Positions 30,916 to 40,731 of a stretch of DNA of 64,000 nucleotides are shown piece by piece (positions within the stretch are counted from its first letter, which is position 1; every line of letters starts with the position of its first letter). The stretch is from Brevundimonas goettingensis (lineage in GTDB: Bacteria; Pseudomonadota; Alphaproteobacteria; Caulobacterales; Caulobacteraceae): NCBI RefSeq assembly GCF_017487405.1, contig NZ_CP062222.1:1411001-1475000 (forward strand), given 5' to 3'. The position numbers and the translations under genes were made by a program. A model generated the notes under the pieces. The model saw nothing but the letters and a program-made list of their open reading frames with translations. It was not told the origin of the DNA and searched no databases.

Positions 30916-31221
30916 CTACGCCCACAGCCGAATCGCGTCCTCATTGACGGGGTCGTCGTTCGCCACCACCCCGGCCGTATAGGTCAGCCGGGTCTCGCGC
31001 GAGCCGCAGCGGCAGCGGAACCGCTCGGAGCGGCCGCTGACGGGCCAGAAGCGGCGCGCGCCGAACAGGGGCTGGGGATCGACCAGGATCTCGTGGCTGC
31101 ATCCGGACCCCGCACAGGCGACGACCAGCTGGGCGCCGGTCACATGCACGCCGGCCGCCGCCGTGGACGGCGCGGCGCCCAGGCCGGGCCGGGCGAATCT
31201 TTCGGTCCTGATATCGTGCAT
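30916..31221 (-). CDS. small protein with a putative Cys4 zinc site, unknown function
   Basis: 101 residues from ATG 31221. C36 and C41 (ACAGSGCSH) and C70 and C72 (RFRCRCGSR) could form a zinc ribbon. The middle (LFGARRFWPVSGRSERFRC) is basic and aromatic. Codon pattern and position directly upstream of tRNA-Leu on the same strand support a real gene, but I recognise no family. Confidence 0.6.
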   Translation of the reverse strand: MHDIRTERFARPGLGAAPSTAAAGVHVTGAQLVVACAGSGCSHEILVDPQPLFGARRFWPVSGRSERFRCRCGSRETRLTYTAGVVANDDPVNEDAIRLWA

Positions 31222-31328
31222 GGCGCTCCTCCTGCCCCGAAGGCTAGGCAGGCGAGCGGATCGGCTCAAGCCGCTTGTTGCCGTTCCGTTCCCGTTTCTG
31301 TGGACGATGCCGACGAGCGCCGTTCGCC

Positions 31329-32600
<1,272 letters not shown>

Positions 32601-32672
32601 TCAAACCCCGTCGAAGGGTTTCTGGGACCCGACGACACAGCTTCCTCCCCATAAGAAACAGGACCATCGAGA

Positions 32673-34082
32673 ATGAGCGCGGCCGACAAGATCCTCAAGG
32701 AGATCAAGGACAAGGACGTGAAATACGTCGATGTCCGCTTCACCGACACCCGTGGCAAGCTTCAGCACGTCACCTTCGACATCGACCTGGTCGACGAAGA
32801 GTTTCTGAACGAAGGCACCATGTTCGACGGCTCGTCGATCGCGGGCTGGAAGGCCATCAATGAGTCGGACATGCTGCTCAAGCCCGACCTGACCACGGCC
32901 TACATCGACCCGTTCTACCAGGCGACGACGATGTTCCTGTTCTGCGACGTCATGAACCCGGACACCGGCGAGCCCTACAACCGCGACAGCCGCTCGATGG
33001 CCAAGAAGGCCCTCAGCTACATCCAGTCCTCGGGCGTGGGCGATGTGGTCTACTTCGGCCCGGAAGCCGAGTTCTTCATCTTCGACGACGTTCGCTGGAC
33101 GACCGAGCCGGGCCACACGAGCTATTCGTATGACTCGATCGAACTGCCCTCCAACACGGGCGCCGAATACACCGAAGGCAATATGGGCCACCGCCCCGGG
33201 CCGAAGGGCGGCTACTTCCCCGTCAACCCGGTCGATTCGGGCCAGGACCTGCGCGCCGAGATGCTGGGCGTCATGCGCGACATGGGCATGCAGCCCGAGA
33301 AGCACCACCACGAGGTGGCCCCGGCCCAGCACGAGCTCGGCCTGAAGTTCTCGGACATGCTGACCATGGCCGACCGCCTGCAGCTGTACAAGTACATCAT
33401 CCACAACGTCGCCGCGGCCTACGGCAAGTCGGCGACCTTCATGGCCAAGCCGATGTTCAAGGACAACGGCTCGGGAATGCACGTGCACCAGTCGATCTGG
33501 CGCGATGGCAAGCCGCTGTTCGCCGGCGACAAATACGCGGGCCTGTCGCAGGAATGCCTGTGGTACATCGGCGGTATCATCAAGCACGCCAAGGCCATCA
33601 ACGCCTTCGCCAACTCGACGACCAACTCCTACAAGCGTCTGGTCCCGGGCTATGAAGCGCCGGTCAAGCTGGCCTATTCGTCGCGCAACCGCTCGGCCTC
33701 GATCCGTATTCCGTGGGTCTCGTCGCCGAAGGGCAAGCGTATCGAAGCCCGCTTCCCCGATCCCATGGGCAACCCCTATCTGACCTTCACCGCCCTGCTG
33801 ATGGCCGGTCTGGACGGGATCGAAAACCAGATCGATCCGGGCGGCCCCGCCGACAAGAACCTCTACGACCTGCCGCCCGAAGAGCGCGGCTCGATCCCCG
33901 AGGTCTGCGGCTCGCTGAAGGAAGCTCTCGACAGCCTCGACAAGGACCGCGCCTTCCTCAAGAAGGGCGGCGTCATGGATGACGACTTCATCGACAGCTA
34001 CATCGAGCTGAAGATGGAAGAGGTGATGCGTCTGCAACTGCACCCGCACCCCGTCGAGTTCGACATGTACTACAGCTGCTGA
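32673..34082 (+). CDS. glnA: glutamine synthetase, type I
   Basis: Dodecameric enzyme making glutamine from glutamate, ammonia and ATP. 469 residues with [60 protein letters not shown] and SIRIP. The adenylylation Tyr398 is present in [10 protein letters not shown], so activity is likely controlled by GlnE, with GlnB as the sensor. Terminator 25 bp after the stop. Confidence 0.98.
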   Translation: MSAADKILKEIKDKDVKYVDVRFTDTRGKLQHVTFDIDLVDEEFLNEGTMFDGSSIAGWKAINESDMLLKPDLTTAYIDPFYQATTMFLFCDVMNPDTGEPYNRDSRSMAKKALSYIQSSGVGDVVYFGPEAEFFIFDDVRWTTEPGHTSYSYDSIELPSNTGAEYTEGNMGHRPGPKGGYFPVNPVDSGQDLRAEMLGVMRDMGMQPEKHHHEVAPAQHELGLKFSDMLTMADRLQLYKYIIHNVAAAYGKSATFMAKPMFKDNGSGMHVHQSIWRDGKPLFAGDKYAGLSQECLWYIGGIIKHAKAINAFANSTTNSYKRLVPGYEAPVKLAYSSRNRSASIRIPWVSSPKGKRIEARFPDPMGNPYLTFTALLMAGLDGIENQIDPGGPADKNLYDLPPEERGSIPEVCGSLKEALDSLDKDRAFLKKGGVMDDDFIDSYIELKMEEVMRLQLHPHPVEFDMYYSC

Positions 34083-34106
34083 TCGACCCGATCAGTTGAG
34101 ACGATC

Positions 34107-34139
34107 AAGGCGCCGGGCGGAAACGTCCGGCGCCTTTTT
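34107..34139 (+). terminator. intrinsic terminator after glnA
   Basis: 10-bp stem (34107-34116 with 34127-34136, 10-base loop) followed by TTTTT through 34139. It lies between convergent glnA and the EAL-domain gene. Confidence 0.88.
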
Positions 34140-34156
34140 CCTGTCCGGACCGCCGT

Positions 34157-35743
34157 TCAGGCCGCCTGCCCCTTGGCGCCGCCCTTCGCGGCCTGAATCC
34201 GCGGCGTCTGGCCGCCGTCGCGGGCCAGCATGCGGTCGATGGCCTCGGCCTCGACCGGGCGGCTGAAATAGAAGCCCTGGATGTCCCCGCAGCCGACGAT
34301 GGCCAGACGGTCGACCTGGGCCCGGGTCTCGACGCCTTCGGCCAACACCTTCAGGTCCAGGGCCTCGGCCATTTCGACGATGGCGCGGACGATGGCGTCG
34401 CTCTCGGGCTGCATGCCCAGATGGGTGACGAAGGACCGGTCGATCTTGATCTTGTCGATCGGGAACCGCCTCAGATAGCCGAGGCTGGAATAGCCGGTGC
34501 CGAAGTCGTCGATGGCCAGGGTGAAGCCCATCTTGCGCACGGCCTTCAGCGTCTCATAGGTCTCGGGATCGTCGGACAGCAGGACGCTTTCGGTGATCTC
34601 GATCTCCAGCGACTTCGCCGAGGCGCCGGTCTCGGTCAGCAGGCCCTGCAGCAGGCCGACCAGATCCCCGGCCTGGACCTGGGTGGCGGAGATGTTGATG
34701 GCGGTGCGGATCGACGGCCAGCGGCGGCTGTCGATGAAGGCCTGTTTCAGCGCGAACCGGTCGACGGCTTCCGACAGGCCGCAGTTTTCAGCCAGAGGCA
34801 CGAAGACGGTCGGTGAGATGACGCCCCGCACCGGATGGTTCCAGCGCATCAGGGCCTCGACCCCGGTCATGGCGCCCTTGGCGTTGATCTGGGGCTGGTA
34901 GGACAGGGTCAGGGCGCCCTCTGGCTGTGCGAGGGCCGCGCGCAGATCGGCTTCCATCGCCTTTCGTTCGCGCAGTTCGCTGTCCATCGCCGGATCGAAG
35001 GCGCGCCAACCCGCGCCGCCGTGCTTTCGGGCGCCGGCCATGGCCAGACGGGCGCGGCGCAGCCCCTCCTCCGGCCGGCCGTCCGCAGGCGTCCAGAAGG
35101 CTAGGCCGATGGAGGCGGAGATGACGGTGTCCCTGGACGCGGCCTCGCAGGGCGCCGCCAGCAGGCGCAGCAGCTGGGCGGCGACGCCCTCGGCCTTGGC
35201 CGGGGTCAGGTCGCGCCAGTAGAGGGCGAAGACGCCGTCGGCTATGCGGGCCACAGCGTCGGTCTCGGGACAGACGGTGGCCAGCCGTTTCGACAGCTCG
35301 GCGATGACCCGGTCGCCCACATCATGGCCGAGGAAGTCGTACAACTCCTCGAACTGGTCCAGGCCGATGCAGAAGACCCCGACCCGGGCCTCGTCCGGCA
35401 GGTCGCCCATCCGGTCCAGAAACAGGGATTTGGTCGGTAGCTGGGTGACGGGATCATGGGTCGCGGAATAGTGGGCCCGCGCCTCGCTCATCTTCAGCCC
35501 GCCCTGGTTCTTGCGCAGCTGGCGGTACAGGATGAGGCCGGAAGCGCCCAGACCGATGGCCACTGTCGTGACCAGGCTCCGGTTCGCCGGATCGTTCGTC
35601 GCAATGACCAGAAGAACGACCATCAACGCCATGATCGACAGGGCGGCGGCCGTGCTGAGGATATCCAGCGGCTGGCGGGCGGGAACAGGGCTCACGGCGG
35701 ATCCTGACAGGAGACCGTCAGAGTGCCCGTCAATCCTTGGCAA
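34157..35743 (-). CDS. membrane c-di-GMP phosphodiesterase: degenerate GGDEF plus EAL
   Basis: 528 residues. Two N-terminal helices (about 27-47 and 57-75) anchor it in the inner membrane without a large periplasmic sensor. The GGDEF domain (about 90-260) has ADGVF where GGDEF is expected, so cyclase activity is unlikely. The EAL domain (about 270-505) keeps its signatures: GVEALMRWNHP, INISATQV, EIEITES, LAIDDFGTGYSSL, KIKIDRSFV, LAEGVET and QGFYFSRPV, so it should hydrolyse c-di-GMP. The degenerate GGDEF may act as a GTP sensor, as shown for some homologous proteins. Confidence 0.9.
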   Translation of the reverse strand: MPRIDGHSDGLLSGSAVSPVPARQPLDILSTAAALSIMALMVVLLVIATNDPANRSLVTTVAIGLGASGLILYRQLRKNQGGLKMSEARAHYSATHDPVTQLPTKSLFLDRMGDLPDEARVGVFCIGLDQFEELYDFLGHDVGDRVIAELSKRLATVCPETDAVARIADGVFALYWRDLTPAKAEGVAAQLLRLLAAPCEAASRDTVISASIGLAFWTPADGRPEEGLRRARLAMAGARKHGGAGWRAFDPAMDSELRERKAMEADLRAALAQPEGALTLSYQPQINAKGAMTGVEALMRWNHPVRGVISPTVFVPLAENCGLSEAVDRFALKQAFIDSRRWPSIRTAINISATQVQAGDLVGLLQGLLTETGASAKSLEIEITESVLLSDDPETYETLKAVRKMGFTLAIDDFGTGYSSLGYLRRFPIDKIKIDRSFVTHLGMQPESDAIVRAIVEMAEALDLKVLAEGVETRAQVDRLAIVGCGDIQGFYFSRPVEAEAIDRMLARDGGQTPRIQAAKGGAKGQAA

Positions 35744-35824
35744 GCCGTAAACACCGGGAGTAGAGGCCCGGCCGCCTCTATGCCGACGGTAGTATGGACG
35801 AGCCCGGCTCGAACGACGCCTGAA

Positions 35825-36712
35825 TCAGGCCGTCAGACCTTCGGCGTCGTCCGCCTTGCGCTTGCGAAGCTCGATGATGCGCACGCACCAGATCGAGATT
35901 TCGTAGAGGAGCACCAGGGGCACAGCGAGCATCAGCTGGCTGATCGGATCCGGCGGCGTGACCACGGCGGCGATGACCACGACCCCGACGATGGCGTAGC
36001 GGCGACCCGCCACCATGATGTTGGAGGTCAGCAGGCCCGCCAGCCCCAGAAGCGTCGTAACGACGGGCAGCTGGAAGCACAGGCCGAAGGCCAGCAGCAG
36101 GGAGGTCACCAGGCTCAGATATTCCGAGATCTTGGTCGTCTGGACCACGGCGATGCCTTCGGCCGCGACCTGCTGACTGAGCGTGAACAGCATGACGAAC
36201 GGCAGCATGACGAAATAGACCAGGGCCGCCCCCATGACGAACAGCACCGGCGCCGCGACCAGGAACGGCAGGAAGGCCCCGCGCTCGTTGCGGTAAAGCC
36301 CCGGCGCGACGAAGCGATAGAGCTGCCAGGCGATTACCGGGAAGGCCAGGACGATGGCGCCGAAGCCGGCGATCTTCATCTTGCTGTAGAGCTGCTCGAG
36401 CGGCGCCGTGGCGATCAGTTCGACGGCGGACTGACCGTCCCTGGGAATAGGCTTCAGGCCGGAGGTGACTTCCAGCAGTTCGATCGGATTGGCGTGCTTG
36501 TGCTGGGCCGTGGCCACGGCATGGATGGCCGTCGCGGCCTGATAGGGCTTGATCAGGAAGATCTGGATCGGCGCGGCGAAGTAGAAACAGGCCAGAAAGC
36601 CGATGGCGAAGGCAGCCACGCAGACCATCAGCCGCCCGCGCAGCTCGATCAGGTGGTCCATCAGCGGCGCGCGAGACGCCTCGATCTCGGCCTCGTTGCG
36701 GTCGTAGGTCAT
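35825..36712 (-). CDS. tatC: Sec-independent protein translocase subunit TatC
   Basis: Six-helix receptor of the twin-arginine export system. PLMDHLIELRGRLMVC at residues 15-30 is the conserved cytosolic signal-binding motif, followed by FPVIAWQLYRFVAPGLYRNER. 295 residues. ATG overlaps the tatB stop (ATGA). Serves RR-signal proteins such as the oligopeptidase at 54924. Confidence 0.96.
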   Translation of the reverse strand: MTYDRNEAEIEASRAPLMDHLIELRGRLMVCVAAFAIGFLACFYFAAPIQIFLIKPYQAATAIHAVATAQHKHANPIELLEVTSGLKPIPRDGQSAVELIATAPLEQLYSKMKIAGFGAIVLAFPVIAWQLYRFVAPGLYRNERGAFLPFLVAAPVLFVMGAALVYFVMLPFVMLFTLSQQVAAEGIAVVQTTKISEYLSLVTSLLLAFGLCFQLPVVTTLLGLAGLLTSNIMVAGRRYAIVGVVVIAAVVTPPDPISQLMLAVPLVLLYEISIWCVRIIELRKRKADDAEGLTA

Positions 36713-37305
36713 AGGTCGAGCTTGCTGTTGCGCGGCGCACGGGCCTTGGCCTTCGGCGCGGGCTTGGCGGCCGTCGCCTTCGTAGCCGGGGCCTTGGTAG
36801 AGGTCTTCGCGGCGGGTTTGGCCGCGGCCTTGCGCTTCGCGGGGGTCTTCTGCGGGACGGGCTCAGCCTCGGCCAGAGGCGGGGTCGCCACCGGCATCAT
36901 CACCGGCTCGCCGTCAGGCCATTCCGAGGCTGACGGGGCCATGACCGGCTCGGCGACAGTCTCCGGCACCACGGGCGCGACGGCGGGCGTATCGACAAAC
37001 AGCGGCTTGTCGAACTCGTCCTTGATGCCCTTGAATGCAGCATCCGCATCGGCGCCCAGCCGCACGGGGCTGTTCTGGCCGGTGCGCAGGGCCTCGACCT
37101 CCTTGCGGAGTTCGTCCAGCTCGGACTGACGCGCCATTTCGTCGAAGCTGGCGCGAAACTCATTGGCCATGCCGCGCGCCTTGGCGACCATCTTGCCCAA
37201 TTGGCGCAACAGGCCGGGCAGACGCTCCGGTCCTACGACCAGAAGCGCCACCAGGCCGATGATGAACCACTCGCTGCCCCCGATACCGGGACCCAGACCG
37301 CCCAT
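36709..37305 (-). CDS. tatB: Sec-independent protein translocase subunit TatB
   Basis: One N-terminal membrane helix (GIGGSEWFIIGLVALLVVGPERLP) and an amphipathic helix, then a long Ala/Lys/Pro-rich tail (about residues 140-198) likely disordered. The Glu in the membrane helix and the GPERLP hinge are typical TatB. 198 residues, middle gene of tatABC. Confidence 0.94.
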   Translation of the reverse strand: MGGLGPGIGGSEWFIIGLVALLVVGPERLPGLLRQLGKMVAKARGMANEFRASFDEMARQSELDELRKEVEALRTGQNSPVRLGADADAAFKGIKDEFDKPLFVDTPAVAPVVPETVAEPVMAPSASEWPDGEPVMMPVATPPLAEAEPVPQKTPAKRKAAAKPAAKTSTKAPATKATAAKPAPKAKARAPRNSKLDL

Positions 37306-37333
37306 GCTGCAGGCTCTTTCCGGTCAGTAGCGA

Positions 37334-37543
37334 CTAGCGCTTCAGCTCTTCTTTTTCGGCGTCGGTGCGCGGCAGGCTCGACACGCCGTCCGAGGGACCG
37401 TCCTTCTTGTCGTCGTCCTTCAGGCCTTCACGGAAGGCTTTGATGCCCTTGGCCGCGTCGCCCATGATGTTGGACAGCTTGCCGCGTCCGCCGAAAACCA
37501 GCAGCACGACGACCGCGACGATGGCCCAATGCCAGATGCTCAT
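37334..37543 (-). CDS. tatA: Sec-independent protein translocase subunit TatA
   Basis: 69-residue pore-forming subunit: [25 protein letters not shown] membrane helix and FG hinge, amphipathic helix ([18 protein letters not shown]), charged tail. The start at 37543 fits the family; a GTG 16 codons upstream is open but adds an unlike segment. First gene of tatABC, divergent from rnhA. Confidence 0.94.
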   Translation of the reverse strand: MSIWHWAIVAVVVLLVFGGRGKLSNIMGDAAKGIKAFREGLKDDDKKDGPSDGVSSLPRTDAEKEELKR

Positions 37544-37657
37544 GCTGCCCACGGCGGCGTCTCCCAAAGGGGCCGGATTCGGCCCCGTCACAAATCTTCA
37601 GGCGCCATATAGGCTATTGCTTGGCGGCGCGGCAATCGACGCTGTAGTCACACCGCC

Positions 37658-38125
37658 ATGAACGCCCCCTCAAATCACGTGATCATCCACACCGACGGCG
37701 CCTGCAAGGGCAATCCGGGCCCCGGTGGCTGGGGGGCGATTCTCCAGGCGGCGGGCAAGACCAAGGAAATGTCGGGCGGCGAACCCCTGACGACCAACAA
37801 CCGCATGGAGCTGGTGGGCGCCATCATGGCGCTGGAGGCCCTGACCCGGCCGTGCGACGTCGATCTGCACACCGACAGCAAATACGTCCTGGACGGCATC
37901 ACCAAATGGATCCCGGGCTGGAAGTCGCGCGGCTGGCTGACGGCGGACAAGAAGCCGGTCAAGAACGACGACCTGTGGAAGCGGCTCGACGCGGCGCGCG
38001 CGAAGCACAAGGTCAAATGGCATTGGGTCAAGGGCCACGCTGGCCATCCGCTCAACGAGCGCGCCGACGAACTGGCCAACCGCGGCATCAGCGAGATGAA
38101 GGCGGCGGCCCGCGCCCGCCCCTAG
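37658..38125 (+). CDS. rnhA: ribonuclease HI
   Basis: Degrades the RNA strand of RNA/DNA hybrids. 155 residues with the four catalytic acids: D in [20 protein letters not shown] in NRMELVGA, D in LHTDSKYV and D in NERADELA. The basic handle ([20 protein letters not shown]) is present, so substrate binding is of the E. coli type. Convergent with nfeD. Confidence 0.97.
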   Translation: MNAPSNHVIIHTDGACKGNPGPGGWGAILQAAGKTKEMSGGEPLTTNNRMELVGAIMALEALTRPCDVDLHTDSKYVLDGITKWIPGWKSRGWLTADKKPVKNDDLWKRLDAARAKHKVKWHWVKGHAGHPLNERADELANRGISEMKAAARARP

Positions 38126-38135
38126 AGACCCGCTC

Positions 38136-38594
38136 CTAGGCCACCCTCACCTTCAGGCCCGAGCCGGTCGTCCGCTCCACCACCACGCTGTCGCCGACCA
38201 TGGGCGGCTCGCCCTCGATCTCGGCGGGCCATTCCGCGCCCGAGACGAAGACCCGGCCACGACCGTCGACGAAGCCCTCGACCACCCGGGCGCGCTGGCC
38301 GATCAGGCGGTCGTCGCGGTCGTTGATGTCCGGGTGCTCATCCGGATTGAGCCGCTGCACCAGCCGGCGCGAGGCGAATGTCGATGCCAGGGTCAGGATG
38401 GCGAACAGGGCCGCCTCCGCCGGGAAGCCGAGCCGAAGACCCAGGGCGCAGACCACGGCGACCACCCCGGCCGAGACCGCCGGCCAGAGCAGCCATTCGG
38501 TCGAGATCGCCGCCTCGATCCCCAGCAGGACCACCCCGACCGCCAGCCACAGCCAGAAGGGCTGGGCGGCGTAGATGTCGATAAGGGCGCTCAT
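38136..38594 (-). CDS. NfeD-family membrane protein
   Basis: 152 residues: three to four membrane helices (to about residue 75) and a C-terminal OB-like domain (DRLIGQRARVVEGFVDGRGRVFVSGAEWPAE). NfeD proteins pair with SPFH/stomatin proteins; here it follows the SPFH gene by 4 bp. Presumed role in membrane microdomain organisation or quality control. Confidence 0.9.
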   Translation of the reverse strand: MSALIDIYAAQPFWLWLAVGVVLLGIEAAISTEWLLWPAVSAGVVAVVCALGLRLGFPAEAALFAILTLASTFASRRLVQRLNPDEHPDINDRDDRLIGQRARVVEGFVDGRGRVFVSGAEWPAEIEGEPPMVGDSVVVERTTGSGLKVRVA

Positions 38595-38598
38595 GGCG

Positions 38599-39576
38599 TC
38601 ACGCGCTCGGGGGTACGGCGCCGCCGCGACGGGCGGGCGCGGGCGGTGTGGGCGGCGTCGGACGCGACTGCTGGTCCTGGGCCAGGCCGACCAGTTGGCC
38701 GATCCCCGCGATCGTGCCGACCAGGCCGCTCATCTCGGCGGGGACGATGACCGTCTTCTGGGTCGGGTTGCGGGCCAGTTCGGCGAAGGCCTCCACATAC
38801 TTCTGGGCGACGAAGTAGTTGATGGCGTTGACGTCACCGCGGGCGATGGCTTCGGACACCATGGCCGTCGCCTTGGCCTCGGCCTCGGCGGCGCGTTCAC
38901 GGGCCTCGGCGTCGCGGAAGGCGGCCTCCTTGCGACCCTCGGACTGGAGGATGGCCGACTGTTTGGCGCCCTCGGCGCGGGCGATGGCGGCCTGTTTCTC
39001 GCCCTCGGCCTCGGTGATGATGGCGCGCTTCTCGCGCTCGGCTTTCATCTGACGCGCCATGGCGTTGGTGATGTCGGCGGGCGGGGTCAGGTCCTTGATC
39101 TCGATCCGGTTGACCTTGACGCCCCACGGCTCGGTCGCCGCGTCGATGACGGTCAGCAGCCGGCTGTTGATCGAGTCGCGCTGGAACAGCACTTCGTCCA
39201 GCTCCATCGAGCCGACCACGGTCCGCAGATTGGTCATGCAGAGCTGGGTGATCGCGTAGGGCAGGTTTTCCACGCGATAGGCGGCCGAGGAGGCCTCCAT
39301 CACCTGAATGAAGACGATGGCGTCGACCTTCACCATGGCGTTGTCCTTGGTGATGACCTCCTGCTGGGGCACGTCGAGGACCTGCTCCATCATGTTCATG
39401 CGCCGGCCGATCCGCTCGACGAACGGGGTCAGGATGTTGATGCCGGGCTTGAGGGTCTTGGTGTAGCGGCCGAAGCGTTCGACCGTGAATTCCCGCCCCT
39501 GCGGCACGATCTTGATGACGCTGAACAGTAGAACGAAGGCGAAAATCACCACGAGGGCGATGGCGACATAACTCAT
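38599..39576 (-). CDS. SPFH/band-7 membrane protein (QmcA/stomatin-like)
   Basis: 325 residues. One N-terminal membrane helix, the SPFH domain (VPQGREFTVERFGRYTKTLKPGINILTPFVERIGR; DAIVFIQV; MRTVVG-like LRTVVGSMELDEVLFQRD), then an Ala/Glu-rich coiled coil (about 185-245) for oligomerisation, and a Pro-rich tail. Operon with NfeD. Homologues scaffold membrane microdomains; the specific role is unknown. Confidence 0.93.
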   Translation of the reverse strand: MSYVAIALVVIFAFVLLFSVIKIVPQGREFTVERFGRYTKTLKPGINILTPFVERIGRRMNMMEQVLDVPQQEVITKDNAMVKVDAIVFIQVMEASSAAYRVENLPYAITQLCMTNLRTVVGSMELDEVLFQRDSINSRLLTVIDAATEPWGVKVNRIEIKDLTPPADITNAMARQMKAEREKRAIITEAEGEKQAAIARAEGAKQSAILQSEGRKEAAFRDAEARERAAEAEAKATAMVSEAIARGDVNAINYFVAQKYVEAFAELARNPTQKTVIVPAEMSGLVGTIAGIGQLVGLAQDQQSRPTPPTPPAPARRGGAVPPSA

Positions 39577-39674
39577 GAACAGTCTCCCTTACGAGACTCA
39601 TCCTAGACCTTCGCCATACGGCTCGCCACGGAAACCGGACGGCGTTCGAGCGGTTTTCGACAACCTGAAGAAAC

Positions 39675-39703
39675 AAAAAGGGCGGCCCCGCAGAGACCGC
39701 CCT
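39675..39703 (-). terminator. intrinsic terminator of the 39728 gene
   Basis: AGGGCGG (39679-39685) pairs with CCGCCCT (39697-39703); on the minus strand the stem is followed by TTTTTGTTT. It separates the small exported protein from the SPFH operon. Confidence 0.85.
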
Positions 39704-39727
39704 CAATCGTGCCTTGTACGCCGTAGC

Positions 39728-40093
39728 CTATTCGGTGATGTCGATCGAACCGCCGTCCAGCTCGCAGAAGTCCTGATCGGCCACGATCACGTCGTCGCCG
39801 TCGCTGAAGGTCGCCTTCACGTCGTAGTTGCAGTCTTCCAGGTCGTCGTCGATGGTCACCTCGACGCTCTCGCCGGCCTTCAGCACCTCGCTGCCGAAGA
39901 TGTCCTCCTCCCAGTCGTTGGTGGAGACCTTGGAGATATAGAGAGACACCAGGGTGTGATGGGTCTTGTTGTTCAGCGTGAAGCTGACCGGCTCGGTCGT
40001 CTGGGCGACAGCGACGGCGGGCGCGGCCATCGCTGCGGGCGCCGCCATTGTGAGCAGGGCGGCGGCAAGCGCCGCCTTCGCGAACTTCATCAT
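39728..40093 (-). CDS. small exported acidic protein, unknown function
   Basis: 121 residues (ATG 40093, or the adjacent ATG at 40090). Signal peptide to about residue 30. The mature part looks like a compact beta protein, rich in Asp/Glu, with C88 and C110 probably forming one disulfide (DDDLEDCNYDVKATF, DQDFCELDGGSIDITE). Similar alphaproteobacterial proteins are, to my recollection, sometimes labelled argininosuccinate lyase, which this cannot be. Monocistronic with its own terminator. Confidence 0.75.
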   Translation of the reverse strand: MMKFAKAALAAALLTMAAPAAMAAPAVAVAQTTEPVSFTLNNKTHHTLVSLYISKVSTNDWEEDIFGSEVLKAGESVEVTIDDDLEDCNYDVKATFSDGDDVIVADQDFCELDGGSIDITE

Positions 40094-40244
40094 GGGTCGT
40101 GGTCTCCAAGGCCGGCGTGACGCCGGCGGGCTAGCCCCCTGACCCGACGATTGCCGAATCACCGTTATCTTGCGCCTCTCGCTCCCAAACCCAGCCTTCA
40201 TAATTCGCTGCGTTCCAAACCTGGAATACCGCGCGAGGCGGCGA

Positions 40245-40676
40245 TCACCTCGCCGGGCCGACCGTCATGTCAAACACCTTGCGGATGATCCGGCGGGTTT
40301 CGCCCCAGTCGATCAGGGCGTCGATCTCCTCAAGCCGCACGAACCGCGCCTCGGCGGCGTCGTCGCCCGCGAGGGGTTCTCCCGAAACCCACCGCGCGGC
40401 GTAGTCGATCAGGACATAGTGCATGCCGGCCTCAGGAAAGATCCCGTCGACGACGTCGACCAGTCCGATGATGTCAGCCTCCACCCCCGTCTCCTCGCGC
40501 AGTTCGCGCAGGGCCGCGTCGACGGCGCGTTCGCCTGGTTCAATCCGTCCGCCGGGCAGCGACCACTCCCCTGCTCTCGGCGCCTTGCCTCGGCGGATCA
40601 GCAGGACCTCCTCGCCTCTCAGGCAGACGACGCCGACGGCGGGCACGGGAATCGGAGGCTTCGGCGCAAAATCCAT
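40245..40676 (-). CDS. NUDIX hydrolase
   Basis: 143 residues from ATG 40676. The Nudix box is complete: GGRIEPGERAVDAALRELREETGV fits Gx5Ex7REUxEExGU. Preceded by VGVVCLRGEEVLLIRRGKAPRAGEWSLP. Likely hydrolyses a nucleoside diphosphate derivative (ADP-ribose or damaged nucleotide type); the exact substrate is not deducible. Divergent from the FAD oxidase gene across 55 bp. Confidence 0.9.
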   Translation of the reverse strand: MDFAPKPPIPVPAVGVVCLRGEEVLLIRRGKAPRAGEWSLPGGRIEPGERAVDAALRELREETGVEADIIGLVDVVDGIFPEAGMHYVLIDYAARWVSGEPLAGDDAAEARFVRLEEIDALIDWGETRRIIRKVFDMTVGPAR

Positions 40677-40731
40677 GCCCCAGCATAGCTTTCGGCTTCC
40701 GTCGCGTGCACGTTTTTGACAGAAGACGCCC

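Noticed and set aside
39728..40093. Argininosuccinate lyase
   Set aside because: A 121-residue exported beta-rich protein has none of the lyase fold or motifs; the label would be a database error.
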